From NCBI GenBank assembly GCA_016342495.1, contig JAEIOG010000024.1:1-57349 (forward strand): 57,349 nucleotides of DNA, in the 5' to 3' direction. The notes beneath the pieces are model-generated. The model did no database searches. It worked only from the letters and a program-made list of their open reading frames with translations, and was not told the origin of the DNA. Source of the DNA: Phycisphaerae bacterium. GTDB lineage: Bacteria; Planctomycetota; Phycisphaerae; Sedimentisphaerales; SM23-30. The translations under genes and the position numbers were made by a program. Positions within the stretch are counted from its first letter, which is position 1. Each line of letters starts with the position of its first letter. Below are positions 1-8,662 of this stretch, one piece after another.

Positions 1-242
1 TTCCGTTTGCGTTTATCGCTTTTATTTTCTTTGACAAACGCTGGCTTTTGCCCCGAAGGACATGCCGGGTCATCCGCCCCCAGAGCCGCCGCCTGCTTAG
101 CTTCGCCTGCGATCTTCGATAACTTCAGCAATGCAAACACTACCGCATCTTCGCCTTGAGCGAAAATCGCTTTAGCTTGCTCAGCTGTCAAATTGCCATC
201 CAAAGGCAAATCAAATTCATTTTCAACGCTATGTTTTTCCAT
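1..242 (-). CDS. IS66-family transposase, N-terminal fragment cut by the window edge
   Basis: Reading leftward from the ATG at 242-240, an open frame runs off the window after 80 codons. It begins MEKHSVENEFDLPLDGNLTA, followed by a stretch with AEQAKAIFAQGEDAVVFALL and then a CPSGQKPAFVKE segment before a basic Lys/Arg tail. This is the usual start of planctomycete IS66 (TnpC-type) transposases: a short helical region (xAxAIFAQGxEAVVFALLxL) followed by a 'PSGxxPPYxK' linker that precedes the zinc-finger and DDE domains. Those later domains lie outside the window, so integrity cannot be judged. I saw no convincing terminal inverted repeat or tnpA/tnpB partner to the right, so this may be an orphan of the one-gene IS66 kind common in planctomycetes. 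Confidence 0.75.
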   Translation of the reverse strand, partial: MEKHSVENEFDLPLDGNLTAEQAKAIFAQGEDAVVFALLKLSKIAGEAKQAAALGADDPACPSGQKPAFVKENKSDKRKR

Positions 243-491
243 AGCGAAATTATACCTAAATTTGCGAAAAGCGCAAGTTGCCTATATTAATATTTGGAAC
301 TTTTTTGAGACTTTTTTCAAGAAATTTGCTCCACTTGGCTAAATTGTTACGAAATTTCAAGTTGCATTCTATGACCATTTAATGCAAGCTATTTTGGTAT
401 TAAGGCATGATCCAGCCTTATCGTCCACGCGCTGGCGCTTGCGGTTATATCAGGACAATCGTGTGACAATAGAAGTTTTATTGCCATTTTC

Positions 492-520
492 TTGACAATT
501 GGGCCATAACCTGCTTTTAT
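492..520 (+). promoter_or_regulatory. Probable sigma-70 promoter of lpxB
   Basis: A perfect -35 box TTGACA (492-497) is followed after 17 bases by TTTTAT (515-520). A transcript would start near 527, which coincides with the second in-frame ATG of lpxB. The mRNA would then be leaderless or nearly so. Confidence 0.5.
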
Positions 521-1657
521 ATGGCCATGCAGAAAGAATATAAAATATTTATCAGTGCCGCTGAGCTCAGTGGCGACCAGCATGCCGCCAAACTTATTAA
601 TGCGATTATGGACGATATGCCCACGGCGCAATGTTTTGGCCTTGGCGGGCCTAATATGGAAAATGCAGGCTGTGAATTAATGGAGAATCTCGTTGATAAA
701 AGCGCGATGCTGACCCATATTCTAAAACTGGTCCCTTTTTATAAAAAACTATTAAAACGGGTCAAAAAAACTCTCATTGAGGAAAAACCCGATCTGGTGA
801 TACTGGTCGATTCGCCGGCCTGGAATTTCAATGTCGCCAAGGTTGCCCATAAGCTTGAGATCCCAGTATTAGCTTATATCGCCCCACAGCTTTGGGCCTG
901 GGGTGGATGGCGTATCAAAAAAACCCGGCGGGACATCGACCGCATAGCCTGCATTCTGCCATTTGAAGAAAAATGGTTTAGGGACCGTAATGTAGCGGCA
1001 GACTATATCGGCAATCCACTATTTGATGAAGAGAGCAATATTGCCTCTAATATTGGCTTTAATCATAAAAGTAAGAATTTCCCGACTATCGCCCTATTGC
1101 CTGGTTCACGCCAACATGAAATTGAAACGCTGTGGTTACCTATGCAGGAAATTGCCAGTGAAATTAAGAAACGATACCCGCAGGTGAACTTTGTCTCTGC
1201 GGTGCCAAACGCTAAAGTCCTCAATCAGCTTAAAAGCTCGGCAGATGCAAAACTCAATATTGATATTCAGCATCGCTCTATTGAAGCTACGGTTCGCTAT
1301 GCGGATTTGGCACTGGTAGCCTCAGGCACCGCTACCATGGAAATAGCCTCGCAGGATTGCCCGATGATCGTTATGTACAGCGTAACAAAGCTGCAAAAAA
1401 TGCTGGGCAAGCTATTATTGAAAATTAAATATATCGCACTGGTCAATATCTTAGCAGATAAAATGCTGGTACCCGAATTTGTGCCTTTTGAGGGCAGTGA
1501 AGAAGAAATAGTCCATAAAGCCCTGGGGATATTAAGCAATGACCAACGTCGCAGCGCCATGCGTCAGGAATTACATGAACTGATGGAACCGATCATAAAA
1601 CCCGGAGCCGCGGCCAATACGATTAAAATCATTAAACAGATGTTGCCTAAGTATTGA
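521..1657 (+). CDS. lpxB: Lipid-A-disaccharide synthase
   Basis: GT19 glycosyltransferase that joins UDP-2,3-diacylglucosamine and lipid X (2,3-diacylglucosamine-1-phosphate) to form the lipid A disaccharide at the inner face of the inner membrane. The protein (378 aa, normal for the family) opens with KIFISAAELSGDQHAAKL, the LpxB signature 'ISAGExSGDxHAA' with P replaced by L. It also carries the conserved YIAPQLWAWGGWR segment, the LLPGSRQHEI motif near residue 190 and the ALVASGTATMEIA nucleotide-binding motif. Two starts are possible, ATG at 521 or at 527. There is no Shine-Dalgarno sequence, and the upstream promoter places the transcript start at about 527, so the second ATG may be the true start. 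The gene stands alone and ends at a strong bidirectional terminator. Its presence implies an LPS-bearing outer membrane. Confidence 0.93.
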   Translation: MAMQKEYKIFISAAELSGDQHAAKLINAIMDDMPTAQCFGLGGPNMENAGCELMENLVDKSAMLTHILKLVPFYKKLLKRVKKTLIEEKPDLVILVDSPAWNFNVAKVAHKLEIPVLAYIAPQLWAWGGWRIKKTRRDIDRIACILPFEEKWFRDRNVAADYIGNPLFDEESNIASNIGFNHKSKNFPTIALLPGSRQHEIETLWLPMQEIASEIKKRYPQVNFVSAVPNAKVLNQLKSSADAKLNIDIQHRSIEATVRYADLALVASGTATMEIASQDCPMIVMYSVTKLQKMLGKLLLKIKYIALVNILADKMLVPEFVPFEGSEEEIVHKALGILSNDQRRSAMRQELHELMEPIIKPGAAANTIKIIKQMLPKY

Positions 1658-1702
1658 CTACATACATATAGAAATGGATGCGATTTACCTTAAAAAACAC
1701 AT

Positions 1703-1736
1703 AAAAAAGGCTTCCATTTTAGCGGAAGCCTTTTTT
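1703..1736. terminator. Bidirectional rho-independent terminator between lpxB and the M60 peptidase gene
   Basis: Arms AAAAAAGGCTTCC (1703-1715) and GGAAGCCTTTTTT (1724-1736) pair perfectly around an 8-base loop. The A-run on one side and T-run on the other let it stop transcription from both convergent genes. Confidence 0.85.
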
Positions 1737-1752
1737 AGGTTTATTGAAATTA

Positions 1753-4700
1753 TCACTTCATCCAATTGCTTATCATTATAGCAATATCATCGACATCGAC
1801 ATCATTATCGCCATCAAGGTCGGCTCCATCGCAAGAGCCACAATCGCTGTTGAGCCAACTGGAAGAAATGCCAGCGAAATCTTCTAAAGCTTTGTCGCCC
1901 ATAAAACGATTCTGGACATTAATTCTTAAAGTCGCCTGAATTGAAGCATCAGCAAAATCAGTGGCTTTGATAGTAAATTCATTCAAGCCGACATATTCAT
2001 CACCTGGGATACCGCCCAGATTACCATCTTCGTCAATTGTCAGCCATTTAGCTTCGCCAACAACAGTAAATGCCAAAGGTATACCATCAGGATCATTAGC
2101 ATCATCGGCAAGGCTGGCTGCGTATGAGCCACCTTCTAAAGCATCAACCTTAACAATAACAGAATCATCAAATGTTGGCAACTGGTTGGCTTTGATAGGT
2201 GAAAGAAATTCGCCATCAATAATCGAACGAGTTGGGCTGTCAGGGCCTTGCCAGGCAACAGAAAGATGATCACTGCCGCCACCTTCTTTATGCAAAGCAC
2301 CAATGAGGTATTTCCTGCCGGCTTTAAGATAAATACTTGCAGATTTCTGGAAAGGTTTGCTATCGAAATTATCAGCACTGGTATAACCAACAACCTGAGC
2401 TATCAATTGAATATTATTCATATTCATATTAGAGCTTAGATAAAGCTGACTTTCATCGTCACTAGCGATCCAGAAGGTATAATCACCTGAGGTTCGAGGT
2501 TTTAAGAAACCTATGATCCTGCTGCCATAATTGTCACCGGAATTTTGCGGAGCCTTAAAGCTGGTAAGCTTTTCTTCGGAATCTGGTGCTTCATTGTACT
2601 TTGGAGAGCTGGTCAAATCAGCGACAGAACTGCCGTTAATATTATTCCATACCTGGCGGGTAATAGAGCAGCCAACCAAAACATCAATATTACTGGTAAA
2701 CATATTGTTATAATTATTTTTCACTGTATAGAAAAATGAATCTTTACCATCAAAGCCAGCATTTGGCGTATAGCGATATGATCCACCAGAATAAGTAATG
2801 GTGCCATTAGCTGGCTGGCTAAATCCAACAAAGGTTTTTGAACCAGTAAAGCTATAGTCATTAGCAATGACATTTGGAAGCACTACGGCGGTATCAACAT
2901 CAGTTGTAAAGTTTTCTGCGACTAACTCAACCATATTCCAATCGGGCAGGTCACTAAGAGAATTTTTAGCGGTAGCACTTACACCATAATCCCAGCTAGT
3001 GAAAAATGGGCTTAGGTCATAGCCAACCACACGTGAAAACCGAATCATAAATTGATCCCATTCTTCCTGATCATTAGAAGGAAGTGCAGAAGGATTATTA
3101 GCAATATCATCATGATAGGTCTGGAATGTCGCTTTGAAAGCTTCCCAGCCAAAGGCAAATCTCAGCTGAGCAAACATGGCAAGTCTTTGGCCCAGACCGG
3201 CTTGGCTGAAACCGCCAACTGCGACAGTAGATTGATATTCCTCTACACGTGATGCCGGATCCCACATTCTACCCCAGCCACCGGCAGATTTGCCGGAATC
3301 ACAAGCGGCTTCGATACCTACCATAGAAAAAATATTTACGGTTACTTCGCCGGTTCTGCCATCAGTCCAATAGCCACTCTGGTGCATGTGGCCAAGTTCA
3401 TGATATGAACCCCAGCAGTTGCCAGCTTCCAGCGATGGTAGATTGCCAAAATTCCAGTTCCAGGCACCAATAGGATAGCCGGCATAGCCTCCACCCCATG
3501 CGGTCTGAATCATGTTATACATACGCGATGGTCTGGTTCTTGCACCAACAAGGCCAGCAAGATCATCCTGGGCATAATTACCCTGCTGCCAAAAACGAGC
3601 TAAACCTTCAGCATCATCAATATCTATCACCTGATATTTCTGGCAGGTAAAGATAACATTATCACAATGGAATTCTACGTATGGAGCTGGTCTTTTGCGG
3701 ATTTCATTTACCCATTGTTCATTAGTATTTTCGCCTAAGACGAAATATGGCATTTCTATAGCGTTGGCGATAGTAACGGTAAAAGCACCCGGAACGGTAT
3801 CTTTAGGAATTGTAATATAAACCGGCCCGCCAAAAGCATTAGCTGCCAGGGTTGTATCGCTTTCAATTTCAAATTCACGAACTGTGCCAAAAGGCATACG
3901 CGACCAGCTGTCACGACCAGAGATATTATTCCAGTCGCCACTAATTTGTACTTTCATATTTTTATTGGTAATAGGCGAAGAAGTAGTTACCGTGACAACT
4001 TCACCCGGAACGGCATAAAGGCCGGTACTGAGCCAGATATTGCTGTCATTGCCACGAGTATCTTTGCCTTCTTTGTCTACATTGAAATCAAGGGTTTTAG
4101 TAACACGCTGAGCATATTCAGGGATCTGGCCCCAGACAGCTTCAGCGGTTCTGTGTGCAACAGTTTCTTCCACTGGGGTATTTAGCAGAACCTGACATTC
4201 ACGGGTCAGCATAGCCTTTTCAAAATCATTGCGAACTGGGGTTGATGGGGTAGGATTAATCGATTCAATCAATTTATAATATTCGACATCAAGCTCAGCC
4301 TGCAGAGAATGGCCTTCCGGCAATACAAGATAAATTCTACCAAGAACAGTACCTGCAATATTTTTTTGCGTAGTGCTGTAGGCCGAAGGATTCTTAAGAA
4401 CATTTAAGACATCTTTGGCCGTGGTTTGGCCGGTAGCTGCAGTAATCGGTGTTGTACTGCCGTAACTTTCTTTTGTTAAGCCAATACCTGCATGAATGAA
4501 AATCTTATTGGTTGGCATATCCGGGGTGTCTTTGCCCCACCACCAGTCATAACCAACGCCTGTATCACAAAGCATCAGAGCTCCGCCACCTCTGGCGAAA
4601 TCTACCAGAGCATTAGCATAAGCATCAGAAAAATTGTTTCCCGGCCAGCCAACAATTAAATCAATATCACTTAAATCACCATTATAACTGCCAATATTAA

Positions 4701-5436
4701 CTACATTATTATAACCTTGAGAATTAAGCCAGGTTTTAGCAGAAGAACTCAACACCAAAATCCCAACGTTTTTGGAGGTAGTTGCAGTTAGCCAGGCAAT
4801 GCTATTGCGGTAAAGATTACCGGTATCAGCGGTATCGCCGTAGGAGTCCATATTAAGCCATTGATGATCAGGCAAAGCCATCACTCTGCCAGCACCAATA
4901 GTTCCTATTGCAATTAAAGGATTACTGTGATTGTCACCTTGGTAATTTCCGACACTGTATGCTGTCGGGCCATAACAAACCATCCAACCGGGTCCTGAAG
5001 CATCAGCAATTTCTGAAACACCACTTAATATCTGGGAGCGTGCGGCATTAATATTAAACTGTTGATTAACATCAATTCTGACAAATGCCGCATCTTCATT
5101 GCCATTGCCGTCAGTAACGGTATAACTAAAATAATCATAACCATAAAAACCAGAAACCGGGGTATATATTAAACTTGCATCCCCGGAAATAGCAATCGTG
5201 CCACCTTGGGCACCAACAGAGTCATATTGGCTGATAGTAAGATTATCACTTTCCGGATCCAGATCATTTAATGTGACTTTAAATGTATTTGGGACATTTG
5301 GATCCGCTAAGTAATGATCATCTCTTGCGGTAAGTTCAGTTACATTCCCTCCCTGACAGATACTACTTAAAACAAAGCACATCAGTAAGCTAAAAACAAC
5401 TGACATTTTTTTGACAACAACGCCTTCTCTCATCAT
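1753..5436 (-). CDS. Large secreted M60-family (enhancin-like) peptidase with PA14 and dockerin domains
   Basis: A 1227-aa secreted protein. Order of parts: signal peptide (hydrophobic run about residues 11-27); an Ig/cadherin-like 'YTPVSGFYGYDYFSYTVTDG' module (35-125); a region resembling the N-terminal part of M60 peptidases (130-400); the M60 core with the zinc motif HELGHMHQ (679-686); a second Ig-like module (about 835-920); a PA14-like carbohydrate-binding module (about 920-1070); a cadherin/He-PIG-like module (about 1080-1175); and a C-terminal dockerin repeat (DLDGDNDVDVDDIAIMISNW). M60 enzymes are known to cut mucin-type glycoproteins, so a role in attacking glycoproteins is inferred. 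No cohesin is visible nearby; lone dockerin-like ends are common on planctomycete exported proteins. AAGGAG lies just upstream of tandem ATGs at 5436 and 5433; the second has the better spacing. A good promoter lies at 5542-5570. Confidence 0.85.
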   Translation of the reverse strand: MMREGVVVKKMSVVFSLLMCFVLSSICQGGNVTELTARDDHYLADPNVPNTFKVTLNDLDPESDNLTISQYDSVGAQGGTIAISGDASLIYTPVSGFYGYDYFSYTVTDGNGNEDAAFVRIDVNQQFNINAARSQILSGVSEIADASGPGWMVCYGPTAYSVGNYQGDNHSNPLIAIGTIGAGRVMALPDHQWLNMDSYGDTADTGNLYRNSIAWLTATTSKNVGILVLSSSAKTWLNSQGYNNVVNIGSYNGDLSDIDLIVGWPGNNFSDAYANALVDFARGGGALMLCDTGVGYDWWWGKDTPDMPTNKIFIHAGIGLTKESYGSTTPITAATGQTTAKDVLNVLKNPSAYSTTQKNIAGTVLGRIYLVLPEGHSLQAELDVEYYKLIESINPTPSTPVRNDFEKAMLTRECQVLLNTPVEETVAHRTAEAVWGQIPEYAQRVTKTLDFNVDKEGKDTRGNDSNIWLSTGLYAVPGEVVTVTTSSPITNKNMKVQISGDWNNISGRDSWSRMPFGTVREFEIESDTTLAANAFGGPVYITIPKDTVPGAFTVTIANAIEMPYFVLGENTNEQWVNEIRKRPAPYVEFHCDNVIFTCQKYQVIDIDDAEGLARFWQQGNYAQDDLAGLVGARTRPSRMYNMIQTAWGGGYAGYPIGAWNWNFGNLPSLEAGNCWGSYHELGHMHQSGYWTDGRTGEVTVNIFSMVGIEAACDSGKSAGGWGRMWDPASRVEEYQSTVAVGGFSQAGLGQRLAMFAQLRFAFGWEAFKATFQTYHDDIANNPSALPSNDQEEWDQFMIRFSRVVGYDLSPFFTSWDYGVSATAKNSLSDLPDWNMVELVAENFTTDVDTAVVLPNVIANDYSFTGSKTFVGFSQPANGTITYSGGSYRYTPNAGFDGKDSFFYTVKNNYNNMFTSNIDVLVGCSITRQVWNNINGSSVADLTSSPKYNEAPDSEEKLTSFKAPQNSGDNYGSRIIGFLKPRTSGDYTFWIASDDESQLYLSSNMNMNNIQLIAQVVGYTSADNFDSKPFQKSASIYLKAGRKYLIGALHKEGGGSDHLSVAWQGPDSPTRSIIDGEFLSPIKANQLPTFDDSVIVKVDALEGGSYAASLADDANDPDGIPLAFTVVGEAKWLTIDEDGNLGGIPGDEYVGLNEFTIKATDFADASIQATLRINVQNRFMGDKALEDFAGISSSWLNSDCGSCDGADLDGDNDVDVDDIAIMISNWMK

Positions 5437-5541
5437 ACACTCCTTGATTTTTGCCTGTGTGGCTAGTGGTAGGCAAGCTTACTATGGTTACATGCTAGGG
5501 GACGAGCATATAACACCCCTTCAAACAAGCTCTTACATGGA

Positions 5542-5570
5542 ATTATAACAAATATTATGGCAAAAATCAA
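5542..5570 (-). promoter_or_regulatory. Sigma-70 promoter of the M60 peptidase gene
   Basis: On the minus strand TTGATT (5570-5565), 17 bases, TATAAT (5547-5542). Transcription would begin near 5535, giving a leader of about 100 bases. I recognise no riboswitch in that leader. Confidence 0.55.
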
Positions 5571-5848
5571 ACATTTACTGAGAATTTGCAGACTTTTTGC
5601 CTGACCAAGGAGTTCCCTTTAAAAACAATCTCGATAAACTATCTGCCATATTGAGATAATGGAGCAAATATTTTCAGGGCTGACCAAAATATATATTAGT
5701 TCAGACCAAGTTGATATAAACGGATTATCTTGGAATAGCTTAAAGATGGCTAAAATGATGCAAAATATTGCCTAAATACAAAAAAGACGCAGGCACAACA
5801 GATGGGCTTACGTCTTTTTAATATCAAGGAAAAGCAGGACAGGAAGAT
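5571..5848. other. Intergenic stretch between the M60 and DUF2202 genes
   Basis: With the leader and promoter at 5437-5570 this makes about 410 bases without a gene. Apart from the hairpin at 5781-5819 I see only AT-rich sequence and no ORF, RNA gene or repeat. Confidence 0.4.
5781..5819 (-). terminator. Probable terminator of the DUF2202 unit
   Basis: Arms AAAAAGACG and CGTCTTTTT pair across a 21-base loop, followed on the minus strand by a T-run. It sits about 30 bases past the DUF2202 stop codon. The long loop makes it weaker than the others in this window. Confidence 0.5.
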
Positions 5849-6547
5849 TTAACGACCTTTTCTGGCTCTTGATTTATTGGAATTAGCACCTTTGGATTGG
5901 GCACCAGTTTCCTTGGCTGAATATGCGATCTGATCAAATTCTTCCTGAGTTAAATATTGAGGTTCATAAACTTCGCCAAAAGCATCAAGCAATCCTGCAA
6001 AAGCCCGCAGATGATTCCGTGAGCCACGCATGAGATTTTCGTAAATCAATATAACTGGTTCTGCCTGAGTATCTTCAATTGCTAATTTGATATCGTAAAT
6101 GTCCATTTCTTCAATTAGAGCACCAACTTTGATAGCTTCGATAAGCGATTGGGAACCAAGCTGAACCAAGTCATTATAAAGGTTGGTAAATGTTTCATCT
6201 TGAAATACCCCGACTTCATCGCTGGCAACAGTATCGGTTAGCTCATACATATTAACCAGATTCAGAAGAGCATTCATGTGATTCTGTTCTGAACTAGCAA
6301 TATTATAGAAAACCGGTACCTGATACATATCATACAAAGTCAGATAAACATCTCTGGCCAGTTTTTCTTCTTGTCTCATCCAAAGGATATGTTCTGTTTC
6401 CAATTCCGTTAATATTGGAGTTTCAGTTACCTGACAGGTGCCATTACAAGTGCCCTGCTGAGTACCTTTTGGTCCACGAGCATCTGAAAAGTTTGTGAAA
6501 GTCAATAAAAGTCCAGCGATTAAAGTAAGAGTTAGTTTAGTTTTCAT
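5849..6547 (-). CDS. Secreted ferritin-like DUF2202 protein
   Basis: A 232-aa exported protein with a cleavable signal peptide (MKTKLTLTLIAGLLLTFTNF, cleavage near SDA). The mature part is a four-helix ferritin-like domain of the DUF2202 family. It has an MRQEEKLARDVY segment, an SSEQNHMNALL segment and an SRNHLRAF segment; Glu and His at these positions would form a di-metal or metal-binding centre. The start was placed at the ATG at 6547 because AAGGAG lies 7 bases upstream; a longer frame from 6574 would put this ribosome-binding site inside the gene. It follows the Gly/Gln/Arg-rich gene by 84 bases in the same direction and ends in a basic KGANSNKSRARKGR tail. The biochemical role of DUF2202 is not established. 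Metal or redox stress is inferred from the ECF/CnrX-like genes opposite. Confidence 0.8.
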   Translation of the reverse strand: MKTKLTLTLIAGLLLTFTNFSDARGPKGTQQGTCNGTCQVTETPILTELETEHILWMRQEEKLARDVYLTLYDMYQVPVFYNIASSEQNHMNALLNLVNMYELTDTVASDEVGVFQDETFTNLYNDLVQLGSQSLIEAIKVGALIEEMDIYDIKLAIEDTQAEPVILIYENLMRGSRNHLRAFAGLLDAFGEVYEPQYLTQEEFDQIAYSAKETGAQSKGANSNKSRARKGR

Positions 6548-6631
6548 TTTAGATCTCCTTGCTTGTTTCTGCAATTTTAAGCAGAGTGTATAAAGTTTAG
6601 TTTGTAATAAATATTAACGTTAAAATCAGCT

Positions 6632-7036
6632 TTAAATGCATTTCCCCTGGCCTTGTCCTTGACCACGTCTTTGCCTTTGTCTCTGGCCCTGGCCCTGGCC
6701 ACGTCTTTGGCCCTGCCCACAACCTTGACCTTGGCCTTGACCTTGACCGAAACCCTGGCCACGCCTTCTGCCTTGTCCCTGAACTTGACCCTGGCCTTGT
6801 CTTTGTCTATTACATTGCCCCTGCCCCATAACATCACTCGAATTTCTATCCTGAGCGTAAGAAGTATCATAACTCAAACGATACCGATAACCCATGTCAT
6901 ATTGTGAAGCTGAGGTTTGAAGACAATCTTGATTTCCGCTCCTGTTTCCTTGGTGAGTGCTGTTAGCGTATGCTAAGGAACTGAGAGAAAGCCCAAAAGC
7001 AACGATACTTAAAAGAGTTATTTTTGTAGTTTTCAT
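6632..7036 (-). CDS. Secreted Gly/Gln/Arg-rich low-complexity protein
   Basis: A 134-aa product. It starts with a clear signal peptide (MKTTKITLLSIVAFGLSLSS, cleavage near AYA-NS). A short unique region follows, and the second half consists almost entirely of GQGQ, GQGR and GQRRGQ repeats with two cysteines. AAAGGA lies 6 bases upstream of the ATG at 7036; the frame could be extended only to a TTG at 7051 within that site. Long repeat ORFs in the other frames here are by-products of the repeats. This frame is preferred because it alone has a signal peptide and a ribosome-binding site. It lies directly upstream of, and probably with, the DUF2202 gene. No function is assigned; an unstructured, highly basic periplasmic or surface polymer is all the sequence supports. 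Confidence 0.7.
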   Translation of the reverse strand: MKTTKITLLSIVAFGLSLSSLAYANSTHQGNRSGNQDCLQTSASQYDMGYRYRLSYDTSYAQDRNSSDVMGQGQCNRQRQGQGQVQGQGRRRGQGFGQGQGQGQGCGQGQRRGQGQGQRQRQRRGQGQGQGKCI

Positions 7037-7600
7037 GGCTGGTCCTTTCAAAAGTTTGTTTTAAATTGAAAACTTATTAAAATCATCAAATGATCACAAA
7101 GGCCTGTTGATCGTTTCTACCAATTAAACGAGCAGATATAACATACCCTGCGAAAATTATATAAATATTATTGTTTATGTTTTATTTCTATACCTTGACC
7201 AGAGCGATTACAGTTGTTAATATCTGTTTAAATTTAAATAAATACATGGGAAATGTGAGTGAGATTTTTTAGTGGCAGGGTAAAAATATAAGAATAGCAC
7301 ACGGATTTTGACGGATCTGGCGGATTTTCGCGGATTTGATTGGGCAATAGCCAACGATTGTTTTAATGGATTTGTGGATTTTTTAGCTGGCAAGGCCTGT
7401 TTTGATGCAATTGGTTTTTAATTGTTTGTTTTGAAATTGTCAATTTGTGATTGATTATCACTGATCAAACCAGATTTTTTTTATGGCTATTGTTGGTTAC
7501 AAGCCCGGAAGACCAATTTTAAGCACGAGTCATTTGCTAAGTTGATATTGGATATGGCTTTAGGTTTGCCACCAAATAAACTCGCTCACTGGGAAATTTG
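7037..7600. other. Divergent control region between the DUF2202 unit and the ECF sigma operon
   Basis: About 560 bases without a gene. It is AT-rich and must hold the promoters of both units, but I could not pick a convincing -35/-10 pair. It also carries a copy of the 'CGGATTTT' dispersed repeat (7297-7340). No ORF with a ribosome-binding site was found. Confidence 0.5.
7297..7340. repeat. Dispersed CGGATTT-type repeat, copy 1
   Basis: Tandem-like units CACGGATTTTGACGGATCT and GGCGGATTTTCGCGGATTT. A related copy is at 14430-14472. Repeats of this composition are scattered between genes in a number of bacterial genomes; their role is unknown. Confidence 0.6.
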
Positions 7601-8158
7601 ATGACATTTAACACTTTGACAGATAAACAGCTAATGTCTCTGGTCGCAGAAGAAAAAATGGAAGCACTAGGAGAACTAGTAAAGCGGCATCAAAGCAATG
7701 CGTTATCCATAGCATATCGTACTGTTGGGGCTTGGGATATTGCAGAAGATATTTGTCAGGAAGCGTTCATAAGAGTATATAGGTCCGCGGCAAAATATCA
7801 GCCAACGGCAAAATTCACTACTTGGTTTTATCGAATAATAGTTAATCTATGTATAGATGAAAAACGCAAATCTAACAGAGCCCCACAGGATTATTCTGAA
7901 TATATTGATGTTTTAGAAGACAAACAAAATATTAATCCAATGGACAAACAAATAGCTTTGGATCGCAAAAAAGCGGTTTGGCAAGCACTAGGCCAATTAA
8001 ATAAACGAGAAAGAATTACAGTTGTTCTCCATAAATTTCTTGGCAAAAGCCATAGAGAAATAGCGGAAATAACCGGATGGAGCCTTTCAGCGGTAGAATC
8101 ACTACTGGTTAGGGCTTACCAAAAGTTGCGTGAAAAACTAAAAGATATAAATAAATGA
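7601..8158 (+). CDS. ECF-family RNA polymerase sigma factor
   Basis: A 185-aa sigma-70 family protein. Region 2 spans about residues 20-90, with GAWDIAEDICQEAFIRVYRS and FTTWFYRIIVNLCIDEKRK. Region 4 (about 120-182) contains a helix-turn-helix (SHREIAEITGWSLSAVESLLVRAYQKL). Regions 1.1, 1.2 and 3 are absent, as expected for ECF factors. The ATG at 7601 was chosen; a TTG codon immediately before it extends the frame by one residue. No strong Shine-Dalgarno sequence is visible. It heads a co-directional set: a zinc-finger anti-sigma gene 57 bases downstream and a CnrX/ZraP-like sensor 3 bases after that, an arrangement like CnrH/CnrY/CnrX. It probably directs transcription of its own operon and perhaps of the divergent DUF2202 unit. 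Confidence 0.92.
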   Translation: MTFNTLTDKQLMSLVAEEKMEALGELVKRHQSNALSIAYRTVGAWDIAEDICQEAFIRVYRSAAKYQPTAKFTTWFYRIIVNLCIDEKRKSNRAPQDYSEYIDVLEDKQNINPMDKQIALDRKKAVWQALGQLNKRERITVVLHKFLGKSHREIAEITGWSLSAVESLLVRAYQKLREKLKDINK

Positions 8159-8215
8159 TAAAAACCGCTGGTTATTGCCTTTGTCGACGTTATAACTTAT
8201 AGAAAGCAGATAGCA

Positions 8216-8659
8216 ATGGAACATATTAAAGACATAATAATGCTTGAAATACTTGAAGGTCATGGCAGTGATCAAGACCGAAAGTACTTTAATAGTCATA
8301 TTTCCGAATGTGAACAATGCCAAAAACGATGGAGTGAATATCTCCAAATATCCAACAATCTTTCTGAACTTAAAATAGATGCTACAGAGATAGATTTATT
8401 TTCTGCAATAGCAAAACAAATTCAAGGAAAGAAAGAAGTTAAAAGGCCTATTTATGCCAGAACGTTTGTGAGGGTTGCCGCATCAGTTTTCCTTTCAATT
8501 GCTTTAGGCCATATCATTGGAAAAGTAAGCACCCATAATATTAACCAGAATAGGAATATATCTGAATCAAATGTGAATTTCCTTTATGCTCTTGCTCCCA
8601 GTTCTGCTACGGGATTAAGCGAGCATATTACCGTGGATAATGCTCTGGAAAGCGAGTAA
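8216..8659 (+). CDS. Membrane-anchored zinc-finger anti-sigma factor
   Basis: A 147-aa protein with the anti-sigma zinc motif H28-x3-C32-x2-C35 (HISECEQC) in a cytoplasmic N-terminal domain. One transmembrane segment follows (about residues 84-105, VRVAASVFLSIALGHIIG), with a short periplasmic tail of about 40 residues. It would hold the ECF factor encoded just upstream and release it on a periplasmic signal. The tail ends almost at the start of the next gene, which encodes a periplasmic CnrX/ZraP-like protein likely to be its partner. The position and motif are clear; the signal sensed is not. Confidence 0.85.
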   Translation: MEHIKDIIMLEILEGHGSDQDRKYFNSHISECEQCQKRWSEYLQISNNLSELKIDATEIDLFSAIAKQIQGKKEVKRPIYARTFVRVAASVFLSIALGHIIGKVSTHNINQNRNISESNVNFLYALAPSSATGLSEHITVDNALESE

Positions 8660-8662
8660 ACC

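Noticed and set aside
5437-5541. Riboswitch in the M60 gene leader
   Set aside because: I compared the sequence by eye with the c-di-GMP and other common motifs and saw no conserved core.
6577-6907. Overlapping frames on both strands rich in Lys/Ala/Arg or Leu/Ser/Thr
   Set aside because: They are alternative readings of the repetitive GQG-coding DNA and lack a signal peptide or ribosome-binding site.
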